Shown in pieces: positions 1 to 6,359 of a DNA stretch of 21,968 nucleotides (position 1 is the first letter of the stretch; every line of letters begins with the position of its first letter). The position numbers were made by a program, and so were the translations under genes. Under the pieces are notes generated by a model. It had not been told where the DNA came from. It made no database searches and saw only the letters and a program-made list of their open reading frames with translations. The stretch is from the NCBI GenBank assembly GCA_003552785.1, contig PUOQ01000002.1, positions 1 to 21,968 on the forward strand. Direction: 5' to 3'. This DNA comes from Dehalococcoidia bacterium (GTDB taxonomy: Bacteria > Chloroflexota > Dehalococcoidia > Dehalococcoidales > CSSed11-197).

Positions 1-258
1 AAAGGTATAAATTCTATTACCAGTTGCCTGGGTACACGTGACTTTATGAGGCTGAAAATCGGCATCGGCCGGCCCGACCAGCAGAGTGGCGAAAGCGGTA
101 TAGTTGATTATGTTCTGGGCGAATTAACCCCTGAAGAAACAAGGTTGGCAGATCAAGTGTTGCCACAGGTCAGTGAAGCGCTGGAGTCGATTATAGAGGA
201 AGGCATGGATGTGGCCATGAGCCGCTTCAACAGGTCCTTTACCCCGCCACAAAGCTAA
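1..258 (+). CDS. pth: Peptidyl-tRNA hydrolase, C-terminal part (5' truncated by window edge)
   Basis: Frame 1 is open from the first base, so the gene begins upstream of the window. The visible 85 residues match the C-terminal part of bacterial peptidyl-tRNA hydrolase, the cytoplasmic esterase that recycles peptidyl-tRNAs dropped by ribosomes. The diagnostic stretch is KGINSITSCLGTRDF followed by RLKIGIGRP (residues 1-25), corresponding to the family pattern GHNGLRSI..LGT..F.RLRIGIGRP, and then the conserved DYVLGELTPEE segment. The catalytic Asn and His near the N terminus lie outside the window. An internal ATG at 46 is only a methionine within the protein, because the homology extends upstream of it. 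The stop (256-258) directly abuts an extended -10 box for the next gene. Confidence 0.93.
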   Translation, partial: KGINSITSCLGTRDFMRLKIGIGRPDQQSGESGIVDYVLGELTPEETRLADQVLPQVSEALESIIEEGMDVAMSRFNRSFTPPQS

Positions 259-267
259 TGCTATAAT
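259..267 (+). promoter_or_regulatory. Extended -10 promoter (TGC-TATAAT) for the SLOG gene
   Basis: TGCTATAAT begins on the base after the pth stop codon. The expected transcription start (about 7 nt past the box, near 274) leaves only about 8 nt before the ATG at 282. No Shine-Dalgarno sequence is present, so the message would be nearly leaderless. Assigned by sequence pattern only. Confidence 0.5.
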
Positions 268-281
268 CGCTCAAACTTATT

Positions 282-773
282 ATGAAAAATAAAAAGATTA
301 TCGCCGTGATTGGAGGCTCCCAGGCCAACGAGGAGGAGCTCGCACGGGCCGAGGAAACCGGAAGGGAAATCGCACTCAGGGGGGCTATTCTTGTTTGTGG
401 TGGGTTGGGCGGAGTGATGGAAGCCGCCTGCCGGGGTGCGAAACAGGCTGGCGGCCTTACACTTGGCATCCTACCGGGTGATAGCCATGAAACCGCCAAC
501 AGCTTTGTCGACATACCTGTAGTAACCGGGGTCGGCCATGCCCGCAATATGATTGTGGTTAAAACTGCCCGCGCCGTTATTGCAGTCGGCGGCAGTTATG
601 GCACGCTTTCGGAAATCAGTTATGCTTTACAAAATGGAATCCCGGTAATCGGATTGAATACCTGGTGCATTTGGCGCAACAATAAAGAGGACAAATCAAT
701 AATATGCGTTGATTCACCGGCGGGGGCGGTAGACCTGGCCGTTGAAATGATGAGTTTGCAACTTGGAGGATAA
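282..773 (+). CDS. SLOG/LOG-like nucleotide-binding protein (TIGR00725-type)
   Basis: This 163-residue Rossmann-like protein belongs to the LOG/DprA-related SLOG superfamily. It starts with an IAVIGGSQA strand-loop (residues 7-15), then carries the CGGLGGVMEAACRGAK signature (about 39-54), a GILPG loop, and GVGHARNMI ending in AVGGSYGTLSEI, the second glycine-rich nucleotide/phosphoribosyl loop. The canonical LOG motif is PGGxGTxxE; here it is VGGSYGTLSE. LOG enzymes hydrolyse cytokinin-type nucleotide monophosphates, but TIGR00725-type members have no settled function, so only nucleotide or phosphoribosyl binding is inferred. The ATG follows a promoter-like box with no ribosome binding site. 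Its last codons contain the GGAGG that serves eno, 8 nt downstream, so the two are probably co-transcribed. Confidence 0.8.
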   Translation: MKNKKIIAVIGGSQANEEELARAEETGREIALRGAILVCGGLGGVMEAACRGAKQAGGLTLGILPGDSHETANSFVDIPVVTGVGHARNMIVVKTARAVIAVGGSYGTLSEISYALQNGIPVIGLNTWCIWRNNKEDKSIICVDSPAGAVDLAVEMMSLQLGG

Positions 774-781
774 TACACTTT

Positions 782-2122
782 ATGCCGGCAATTAAGGAAT
801 TAAACGCCCGTGAAATTCTTGATTCCAGAGGTAATCCTACCATTGAAGTTGAAGTAATTACTGAAGAAGGCTTTTCAGGCAAGGCCATGGTTCCCTCGGG
901 AGCCAGTACCGGCAAGCACGAAGCGATAGAGCTAAGGGATAAAGACACGAAACGTTACCTTGGCAAGGGTGTATTGAAAGCTGTCTCCAACGTACAAAAC
1001 ATTCTGAGCCCGGCAATTAAAGGCATGGATGTCACCGCTCAGGAAGAGATTGACAAACGGCTGATTGAAATTGATGGCACCGAGAATAAAGCCCGCCTCG
1101 GAGCCAACGCCATTTTGGGTATATCGATGGCAGTCGCCTATGCCGGAGCCTCCAGTACCAAGCAACCCCTTTATAAATACCTGGGCAGAAAAATAAACCC
1201 GGTTCTACCGGTTCCTTTGTTTAACATTTTAAACGGTGGCAGGCATGCTGCCGGTTCTACCGATTTTCAGGAATTTATGTTGATGCCTGTCGGGGCTGAG
1301 AGCTTCTCGCATGCCCTTCAGATGAGTGTTGAAATTTATCATCATTTAAAAGAATTGCTGGGCAATCGCGGCCTTAATACAGCAGTTGGAGATGAAGGTG
1401 GGTTTGCCCCTGCCCTGGCATCAAACACTGCTGCCATTGAAATAATCATTGAATCGATTGAAAAAGCCGGCTACAAACCGGCCAGGGATTGTTACCTGGC
1501 TTTGGACGTAGCTGCCAGTGAGTTTTACCGTGAAGGTAATTATATTCTCGAACGCGAAGGTGTAACTCTCCCGGGGCCTCAAATGGTAGATTATTATGTT
1601 AAATTAATCCACGACTATCCGGTCATTAGCATCGAAGACGGCATGGATGAAGATGACTGGGAAGGCTGGCAAATGCTAAACAGCAAAATAGGCGGCAAAG
1701 TTCAGCTGGTCGGTGACGATCTGTATGTGACCTCTATCAAGCGCCTGGAGAGAGGCATTCAATCGAGCGCCTCCAATTCAATTCTCATCAAATTAAACCA
1801 GATAGGCACCCTATCTGAAACAATTGCGGCAATAGACATGGCCAGAAATGCCGGGTTTACAGCAGTTATTTCCCACCGCAGCGGCGAAACCGAAGACACC
1901 ACAATTGCCGATCTGGCAGTTGCCCTGGGCACCGGTCAAATCAAAGCCGGGGCTCCCTGCCGGAGTGAACGCACTGCCAAATACAACCGCCTTCTTAAAA
2001 TTGAGTCCGAGCTCGGTTCGAGAGCTATTTATTGTGCAGGTGATGCACTTTATAACTTGAGGGGAGAGTCAAATGAAAAAACAGCCCGACCCTCAACCGG
2101 CTTCCAGACCGGTTTGCAATAA
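782..2122 (+). CDS. eno: Enolase (phosphopyruvate hydratase)
   Basis: Enolase interconverts 2-phosphoglycerate and phosphoenolpyruvate in glycolysis/gluconeogenesis. The protein has the full set of family signatures: REILDSRGNPTIEVEV at the N terminus, the SGASTGKHEA loop, the NGGRHA..TDFQEFM segment with the conserved His and Glu, VGDEGGFAP, the SIEDGMDEDDW metal-binding region, LVGDD, the catalytic lysine in SILIKLNQIG, and SHRSGETEDT. GGAGG at 766-770 precedes the ATG by 11 nt. At 446 residues it is somewhat longer than the usual 420-435. The extra tail of about 17 residues after DALYNL is read through the first 50 nt of the next gene and has no family counterpart. The core is intact, so the enzyme is expected to be active. 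Confidence 0.97.
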   Translation: MPAIKELNAREILDSRGNPTIEVEVITEEGFSGKAMVPSGASTGKHEAIELRDKDTKRYLGKGVLKAVSNVQNILSPAIKGMDVTAQEEIDKRLIEIDGTENKARLGANAILGISMAVAYAGASSTKQPLYKYLGRKINPVLPVPLFNILNGGRHAAGSTDFQEFMLMPVGAESFSHALQMSVEIYHHLKELLGNRGLNTAVGDEGGFAPALASNTAAIEIIIESIEKAGYKPARDCYLALDVAASEFYREGNYILEREGVTLPGPQMVDYYVKLIHDYPVISIEDGMDEDDWEGWQMLNSKIGGKVQLVGDDLYVTSIKRLERGIQSSASNSILIKLNQIGTLSETIAAIDMARNAGFTAVISHRSGETEDTTIADLAVALGTGQIKAGAPCRSERTAKYNRLLKIESELGSRAIYCAGDALYNLRGESNEKTARPSTGFQTGLQ

Positions 2123-2891
2123 GCTTGAATGCTTGGGGGAATTTCTGGAGGGATACACAAAAAATATCCAGGCCGAGCAGCACTGCTACCTGGAGCTTTT
2201 TGCCAGGCCGCAGGGTGTTATATGTAAAAAGACCGGCGCTTTTATACCCTCGCCAGCCTGGAGAGCAATTGATCTAAAGGCAAAGTTCAGCCGGTACATT
2301 GTTGCGCTTCACAAAACAGTAGCCGATTATGATTTCAGCGATTTAAGTAAAAAAGCACTGGTTTTCAAAGAAAATATCATACATGACCATACGTTGCACC
2401 GGATCTTTGACTCCATACCCCGCTCTCAAAGCATATTATGTATTGCCGACCCTCCAGGCTATCGATGCATGCGCTGGACAACCATGAAAAAAATCATCAA
2501 CTGCTCCAAGGACTGGCAGGGGCATCGAACGGATATGCTGCTTTTACTGCCGGTTGAAGCCGCCCTGATTAAAAACATTACCCGCCCGGAATGCAGGCGC
2601 TCTATAACCCGCTTTTTTGGTTCCAATGCATGGGAAACAGTCCGCGATGAAATAATTTCCGGTCAAACTCCAGGGTACAGGGCGCCCAATAAGCTGGCAC
2701 AGATTTATATTACAAATTTAAAGAATATGGGTTACCGTTATGTCGAGGGCCTAAACCCAGCCCGGCCCCGGCATACATCCCTGTATTACATTGTTTGGGC
2801 CAGTGACCGGCAAAACCGTTTAAAGACAATTAAAAACATCTGGAGCAAACCCCGGTTTTTACCCGGGGAAATGTTTCACAATTTGCCATGA
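2073..2891 (+). CDS. Divergent three-Cys-motif partner (TcmP)-like protein
   Basis: A 272-residue protein that I place in or near the TcmP family (three-Cys-motif partner). The match is by pattern: an N-terminal KLECLGEFLEGY helix, ELFARPQGV at 41-49 (the family usually has DxFAGPG here), CKKTGAFIPSPAWRAI, then LCIADPPGY (122-130, family DPFG/DPPG), DMLLLLP, RFFGSNAW (180-187), and a C-terminal GYRYVEG..LYYIVWAS block. TcmP proteins resemble SAM-binding enzymes and are usually encoded beside a Cys-rich partner, often in mobile DNA. Here the first glycine-rich loop is degraded (FAGPG to FARPQG), so methyl transfer is doubtful. A GGGGAGAG ribosome site at 2061 precedes the ATG. The gene overlaps eno by 50 nt in another frame and shares ATGA with the next gene, implying coupled translation with it. 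Confidence 0.6.
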   Translation: MKKQPDPQPASRPVCNKLECLGEFLEGYTKNIQAEQHCYLELFARPQGVICKKTGAFIPSPAWRAIDLKAKFSRYIVALHKTVADYDFSDLSKKALVFKENIIHDHTLHRIFDSIPRSQSILCIADPPGYRCMRWTTMKKIINCSKDWQGHRTDMLLLLPVEAALIKNITRPECRRSITRFFGSNAWETVRDEIISGQTPGYRAPNKLAQIYITNLKNMGYRYVEGLNPARPRHTSLYYIVWASDRQNRLKTIKNIWSKPRFLPGEMFHNLP

Positions 2892-3907
2892 AGCCCATCG
2901 GAATTACCACTACTGTCCCAGTTGAGTGCCTGATTGCAGCCGGATACCGGCCGGTAGACCTTAACAATTTGTTTATCAGCCACTCTGACCCGGGGCATTT
3001 GGTTGAATTAGCTGAAAAAGATGGTTTTCCATTAAACACCTGTACCTGGATAAAAGGTATATACGGCGCCTGCCTGGAATACAACATCCGCCACGTCATG
3101 TGCGTTACTACCGGGGATTGCTCCAACACCCTCATGCTTATGGAGGTGCTAAATTCACTGGGCATTGAAACCATTTCTTTTGCATACCCGCCCGAACCCG
3201 ATACGCATCAAATGCAAGAGGTCCTGGAAAAAATGTCAAGCGAACTCGGTACAAGGGTCTCACAGGCAGAATCAATTCGAACCAGGCTCAAACCAGTTCG
3301 TGAATTAGCCCTGGAGCTTGACAGATTGACCTGGCAGGAAGACAAAGTAAGCGGGTTTGAAAACCATTTCTGGCTGGTCTCTTCCTCTGACTTTAATCAA
3401 GATTATGTAAAGTACAGGCAGGATGTACTGCAACTGGTCGAGGAAGCCCGAACCCGACAGCCCTATGATTCCGGGCAATTAAGGCTGGCGTATATTGGTG
3501 TGCCTCCCGTTTTAGGACGCTCTCTTTACGATTATGTCGAAAAGAATAATGCAAGAATTGTATATAATGAGACCCAGCGACAGTTCGCTATGCCCGTACC
3601 GGGAAACAACCTGGCAGAACAGTACAGCCATTATACTTATCCCTACCGGATTAATTACAGAATTGCTGATATAATACATGAAGCCAGCAAAAGAAAAATA
3701 GATGGCATAATACATTATGTCCAGTCCTTCTGCCACCGGGCGATCGGTGATATTATCTTCAAAAAAACCCTTGACTTGCCCATCCTTACTTTAGAGGGAG
3801 GAAGTGATTTTTATTTAAATCAACATGCAAAAACCCGGCTGGAGGCCTTTATTGATATGCTGGAACAGAGTAAAATACTAAGAGAAAATAAAAAGGAGGC
3901 CAGATAA
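2888..3907 (+). CDS. 2-hydroxyacyl-CoA dehydratase family (HgdB/BcrB-like) Fe-S protein
   Basis: This 339-residue protein resembles one subunit of 2-hydroxyacyl-CoA dehydratases and benzoyl-CoA reductases, the family that also includes the double-cubane cluster proteins. It opens with IGITTTVPVECLIAAGYRPVDLN, the usual N-terminal lobe, followed by NTCTWIKGIYGACLE (C52, C62), TTGDCSN (C78) and QSFCHRA (C282). C52, C78 and C282 are the likely [4Fe-4S] ligands by family comparison. There is no adjacent second subunit, no CoA transferase and no ASKHA-type ATP-dependent activator in the window, so it is a stand-alone member whose substrate cannot be told. It begins inside the stop of the TcmP-like gene (ATGA), and gap starts 1 nt after its stop. 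It therefore sits in a four-gene cluster between two glycolytic enzymes. Confidence 0.75.
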   Translation: MKPIGITTTVPVECLIAAGYRPVDLNNLFISHSDPGHLVELAEKDGFPLNTCTWIKGIYGACLEYNIRHVMCVTTGDCSNTLMLMEVLNSLGIETISFAYPPEPDTHQMQEVLEKMSSELGTRVSQAESIRTRLKPVRELALELDRLTWQEDKVSGFENHFWLVSSSDFNQDYVKYRQDVLQLVEEARTRQPYDSGQLRLAYIGVPPVLGRSLYDYVEKNNARIVYNETQRQFAMPVPGNNLAEQYSHYTYPYRINYRIADIIHEASKRKIDGIIHYVQSFCHRAIGDIIFKKTLDLPILTLEGGSDFYLNQHAKTRLEAFIDMLEQSKILRENKKEAR

Positions 3908-3908
3908 T

Positions 3909-4922
3909 TTGACAGTTAAAGTTGGCATTAACGGTTTCGGGCGCATCGGAAGACTTACTTTGAGGGCCATCAACCAGTTTCACGATAACGAGCTGGAAGT
4001 TGTAGCCATCAATGATCTTACCGACGCTCAAACCAACGCCCATCTTCTCAAGTGGGATACAACCTACGGGCGCTACAAAGGGTGCGTAGAAAGCAGTGAT
4101 GGCGAAATTACCATTGATGGTAAAAAAGTACAGGTGATGGCTGAAAGGGACCCCGCAAAAATTGACTGGTCCGGGCCTGGAGCAGACATAGTAATTGAAG
4201 CTACAGGTCTTTTTACCGACGCCACCAAAGCCGCTGCCCACCTCAACGGTGGAGCCAAAAAGGTGATTATATCAGCCCCGGCAAAAAATGAAGACGTTAC
4301 TCTGGTTCTGGGTGTAAATGAAGATCAATACGACCCCGTCAAACATCGAGTGATATCCAATGCATCCTGTACAACCAACGGCATTGCGCCACTGGCCAAA
4401 GTTCTGCACCAGGCTTTCGGCATCGAAAAAGGGTTGATGAGCACCATACACGCCTACACCAACGACCAGCGCATTCAGGATATGGCTCATAAAGACCTCA
4501 GGCGCGCCCGTGCAGCAGCCGCCAACATAATCCCCACCACTACCGGTGCTGCCAAAGCGGTAACCCAGGTAATCCCGGAACTTAAGGGTAAACTGCACGG
4601 AATGGCTTACAGGATACCGGTGCTTACCGTTTCGGTAATCGACCTGGTGGTTGACGTCAATCGTGAAGTTACCAGGGATGAAGTAAACCAGGTGCTTAAT
4701 AGAGCCGCAAATGACTATCTCAATGGAATCCTTGAATATTCCGACGAGCCACTGGTAAGCAGTGACTTCATCGGCAACCCATCCAGTTGCATTGTTGACG
4801 GTCTCAGTACTATAGTTATCGGAGGTAATATGGTTAAACTCCTTGGCTGGTACGATAATGAATGGGGCTACTGCAACCGCCTGGCTGATTTAAGCGCTTT
4901 TATAGGCTCTAAAGGCTTGTAG
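3909..4922 (+). CDS. gap: Glyceraldehyde-3-phosphate dehydrogenase, type I
   Basis: Oxidises glyceraldehyde-3-phosphate to 1,3-bisphosphoglycerate with a nicotinamide cofactor. The N-terminal GINGFGRIGR dinucleotide fold is followed by AINDLTD, whose aspartate (D36) is the position that favours NAD over NADP. The catalytic site is SNASCTTNG (C154) with the partner histidine at H181 (STIHAYTNDQ). The C terminus has the standard WYDNEWGYCNR. At 337 residues it is of normal length. Translation starts at TTG (3909), supported by AAGGAGGCC just upstream and by homology beginning at residue 3. In most relatives CTTN is followed by Cys, Ser or Ala; glycine here is a minor variation. Only 1 nt separates it from the upstream Fe-S gene. 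Confidence 0.97.
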   Translation: MTVKVGINGFGRIGRLTLRAINQFHDNELEVVAINDLTDAQTNAHLLKWDTTYGRYKGCVESSDGEITIDGKKVQVMAERDPAKIDWSGPGADIVIEATGLFTDATKAAAHLNGGAKKVIISAPAKNEDVTLVLGVNEDQYDPVKHRVISNASCTTNGIAPLAKVLHQAFGIEKGLMSTIHAYTNDQRIQDMAHKDLRRARAAAANIIPTTTGAAKAVTQVIPELKGKLHGMAYRIPVLTVSVIDLVVDVNREVTRDEVNQVLNRAANDYLNGILEYSDEPLVSSDFIGNPSSCIVDGLSTIVIGGNMVKLLGWYDNEWGYCNRLADLSAFIGSKGL

Positions 4923-4927
4923 GCCAA

Positions 4928-4959
4928 GTTTGACACTCAAACATAAGCAGGGTTAAAAT
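4928..4959 (+). promoter_or_regulatory. Promoter of the FtsZ-like gene with a palindrome over the -35 box
   Basis: TTGACA at 4930-4935 matches the -35 consensus exactly and is followed after 18 nt by TAAAAT at 4954-4959. A perfect inverted repeat, GTTTGA-CAC-TCAAAC (4928-4942), covers the -35 element, an arrangement typical of a repressor operator. A GGAGGT ribosome site lies at 4984-4989, 11 nt before the ATG at 5001. No regulator is identified. Confidence 0.65.
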
Positions 4960-5000
4960 AGCCAAGCTCCGTAAATAATAAATGGAGGTCGAGTTAAGAT

Positions 5001-6176
5001 ATGAAATTGGTTGTTATTGGTTTCGGACAAGCAGGCAGTCGAATCGGCGACGAATTTGCCCGCCTGAACAAAAAAGCCAAAGCCCAAAGAGGTATTGACG
5101 TAGCCCCCGGGATATTTGCCGTCAATACCGATGCAGCTGACTTATCCGGGCTTTCTACCATAAAGGCAGACTACCAGCACCGCATCCTTATCGGTGGCCG
5201 CAAAACCGGTGGACACGGGGTAGGCAAAATAAACGAACTCGGCGCTGAAATCGCCAAAGAAGATGCAGATAAAGTAGTCGATGCCCTTAGAAACACCAAG
5301 AATTTTTATGAAACGGACGGTTTTTTGCTCGTGGCAAGTGCCGCCGGGGGTACAGGCTCAGGATCAATGCCGGTAATGGCACAGTACATTAAAGAACGCT
5401 ATCCCGACAAACCGGTGTATGCCATGGTAATTCTGCCATTTGAGCACGAAGAGCAAAACGAAGAACGCACCATATACAACACCGCTGTATGCTTGAAATC
5501 CACCTATTCCATAGCCGACGCGGTCCTTTTGATTGACAATCAGCGTTACGTACGAAAAGACTTCTCCCTCAAGAACAACCTTTCCCAAATCAACTCTATG
5601 ATTGTAGCCCCCTTTTACAACCTTCTATGTGCCGGTGAAGAAAAACGCTCCAAGTTCGTTGGAGCCAAAACCCTTGATGCAGGTGATATCATCCAGACAC
5701 TGCTGGGATGGACCGTACTGGGCTATGGGGAATCCAAAATCAATCGCTTTAAAAACCCCTTCTCCGGTATGGGCAGCTTCCGGGCCAAGAGCACTGAAAC
5801 CCATAAAGGTATCCAGGCCATGGACGAAGCTGTTGGGGAAATATCAACTCACGTAAACCCTAAAGATGCCTCGAGGGCGCTCTACCTGATCTCCGGTCCG
5901 GCTAAAGAAATTAATATGGATCTGGTAAAGGAGATAGGTGATTGGCTCAAAGACATGGCACCGAACGCCATTATACGCAACGGCGATTATCCAAGAGAGA
6001 TCGGCCAGTTAAACGTCACCCTGATACTTTCCGAGCTCAGTGATGTTGAAAAAGTAAGGCGTTATTATAATGAATCAACAAGTCTGATACCCGTTATCAA
6101 GCAGCGTCAGAAAGATGTTGAGTCCAAGCTGCAAAGCATTGATGACTCATCTCGAGACATCCCCTCTCTGCTTTAA
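5001..6176 (+). CDS. FtsZ/tubulin-family GTPase (CetZ/FtsZ-like paralogue)
   Basis: A 391-residue tubulin-superfamily GTPase. VVIGFGQAGSRI at the N terminus is the first nucleotide loop, VNTDAADL (41-48) follows, and GGTGSGS at 116-122 is the tubulin/FtsZ signature. The T7 synergy region reads TLDAGDI, retaining the two acidic residues (D226, D229) that FtsZ uses in NxDxxD to activate GTP hydrolysis across a filament interface. The rest departs from canonical FtsZ: long insertions occur around 60-100 and 180-225, and the usual C-terminal FtsA/ZipA-binding peptide is absent. It is therefore probably not the main division FtsZ but one of the FtsZ-like or CetZ-like groups linked to cell shape or membrane remodelling. 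It is a single gene with its own promoter and terminator. A specific family name would need a tree. Confidence 0.8.
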   Translation: MKLVVIGFGQAGSRIGDEFARLNKKAKAQRGIDVAPGIFAVNTDAADLSGLSTIKADYQHRILIGGRKTGGHGVGKINELGAEIAKEDADKVVDALRNTKNFYETDGFLLVASAAGGTGSGSMPVMAQYIKERYPDKPVYAMVILPFEHEEQNEERTIYNTAVCLKSTYSIADAVLLIDNQRYVRKDFSLKNNLSQINSMIVAPFYNLLCAGEEKRSKFVGAKTLDAGDIIQTLLGWTVLGYGESKINRFKNPFSGMGSFRAKSTETHKGIQAMDEAVGEISTHVNPKDASRALYLISGPAKEINMDLVKEIGDWLKDMAPNAIIRNGDYPREIGQLNVTLILSELSDVEKVRRYYNESTSLIPVIKQRQKDVESKLQSIDDSSRDIPSLL

Positions 6177-6198
6177 ATTAATATAAGTTTAGACCGTC

Positions 6199-6232
6199 AA
6201 AAGGCCTTGCTTTAGTAAGAGTAAGGCCTTTT
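6199..6232 (+). terminator. Hairpin terminator after the FtsZ-like gene
   Basis: AAAAGGCCTTGC (6199-6210) pairs with GTAAGGCCTTTT (6221-6232) to give a 12-bp stem with one G-U pair and a 10-nt loop, 22 nt after the stop codon. The T-run is short and part of the stem, so efficiency is uncertain. Both strands could form it. Confidence 0.7.
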
Positions 6233-6264
6233 ACATTAGAAAAACTTTTTAACCATGGATGCAC

Positions 6265-6307
6265 CTCCGGTCTGTTACTATAAAATTATTGTTATTTTCC
6301 ACCGGAG
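6265..6307. repeat. 7-bp inverted repeat upstream of dnaX
   Basis: CTCCGGT (6265-6271) and ACCGGAG (6301-6307) are exact inverted copies 29 nt apart, within the 183-nt gap between the FtsZ-like gene and dnaX. The loop is AT-rich. It could be a bipartite regulator site or chance; function unknown. Confidence 0.3.
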
Positions 6308-6318
6308 AAATATTGTTT

Positions 6319-6348
6319 TTGGGCAGAAGAACTAGTTTGGAGTATAAT
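6319..6348 (+). promoter_or_regulatory. dnaX promoter
   Basis: TTGGGC (6319-6324), 18-nt spacer, TATAAT (6343-6348). The ATG at 6360 is only 11 nt past the -10 box, so the 5' leader would be about 5 nt, with no Shine-Dalgarno sequence. Confidence 0.55.
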
Positions 6349-6359
6349 AGTACAGGCTT

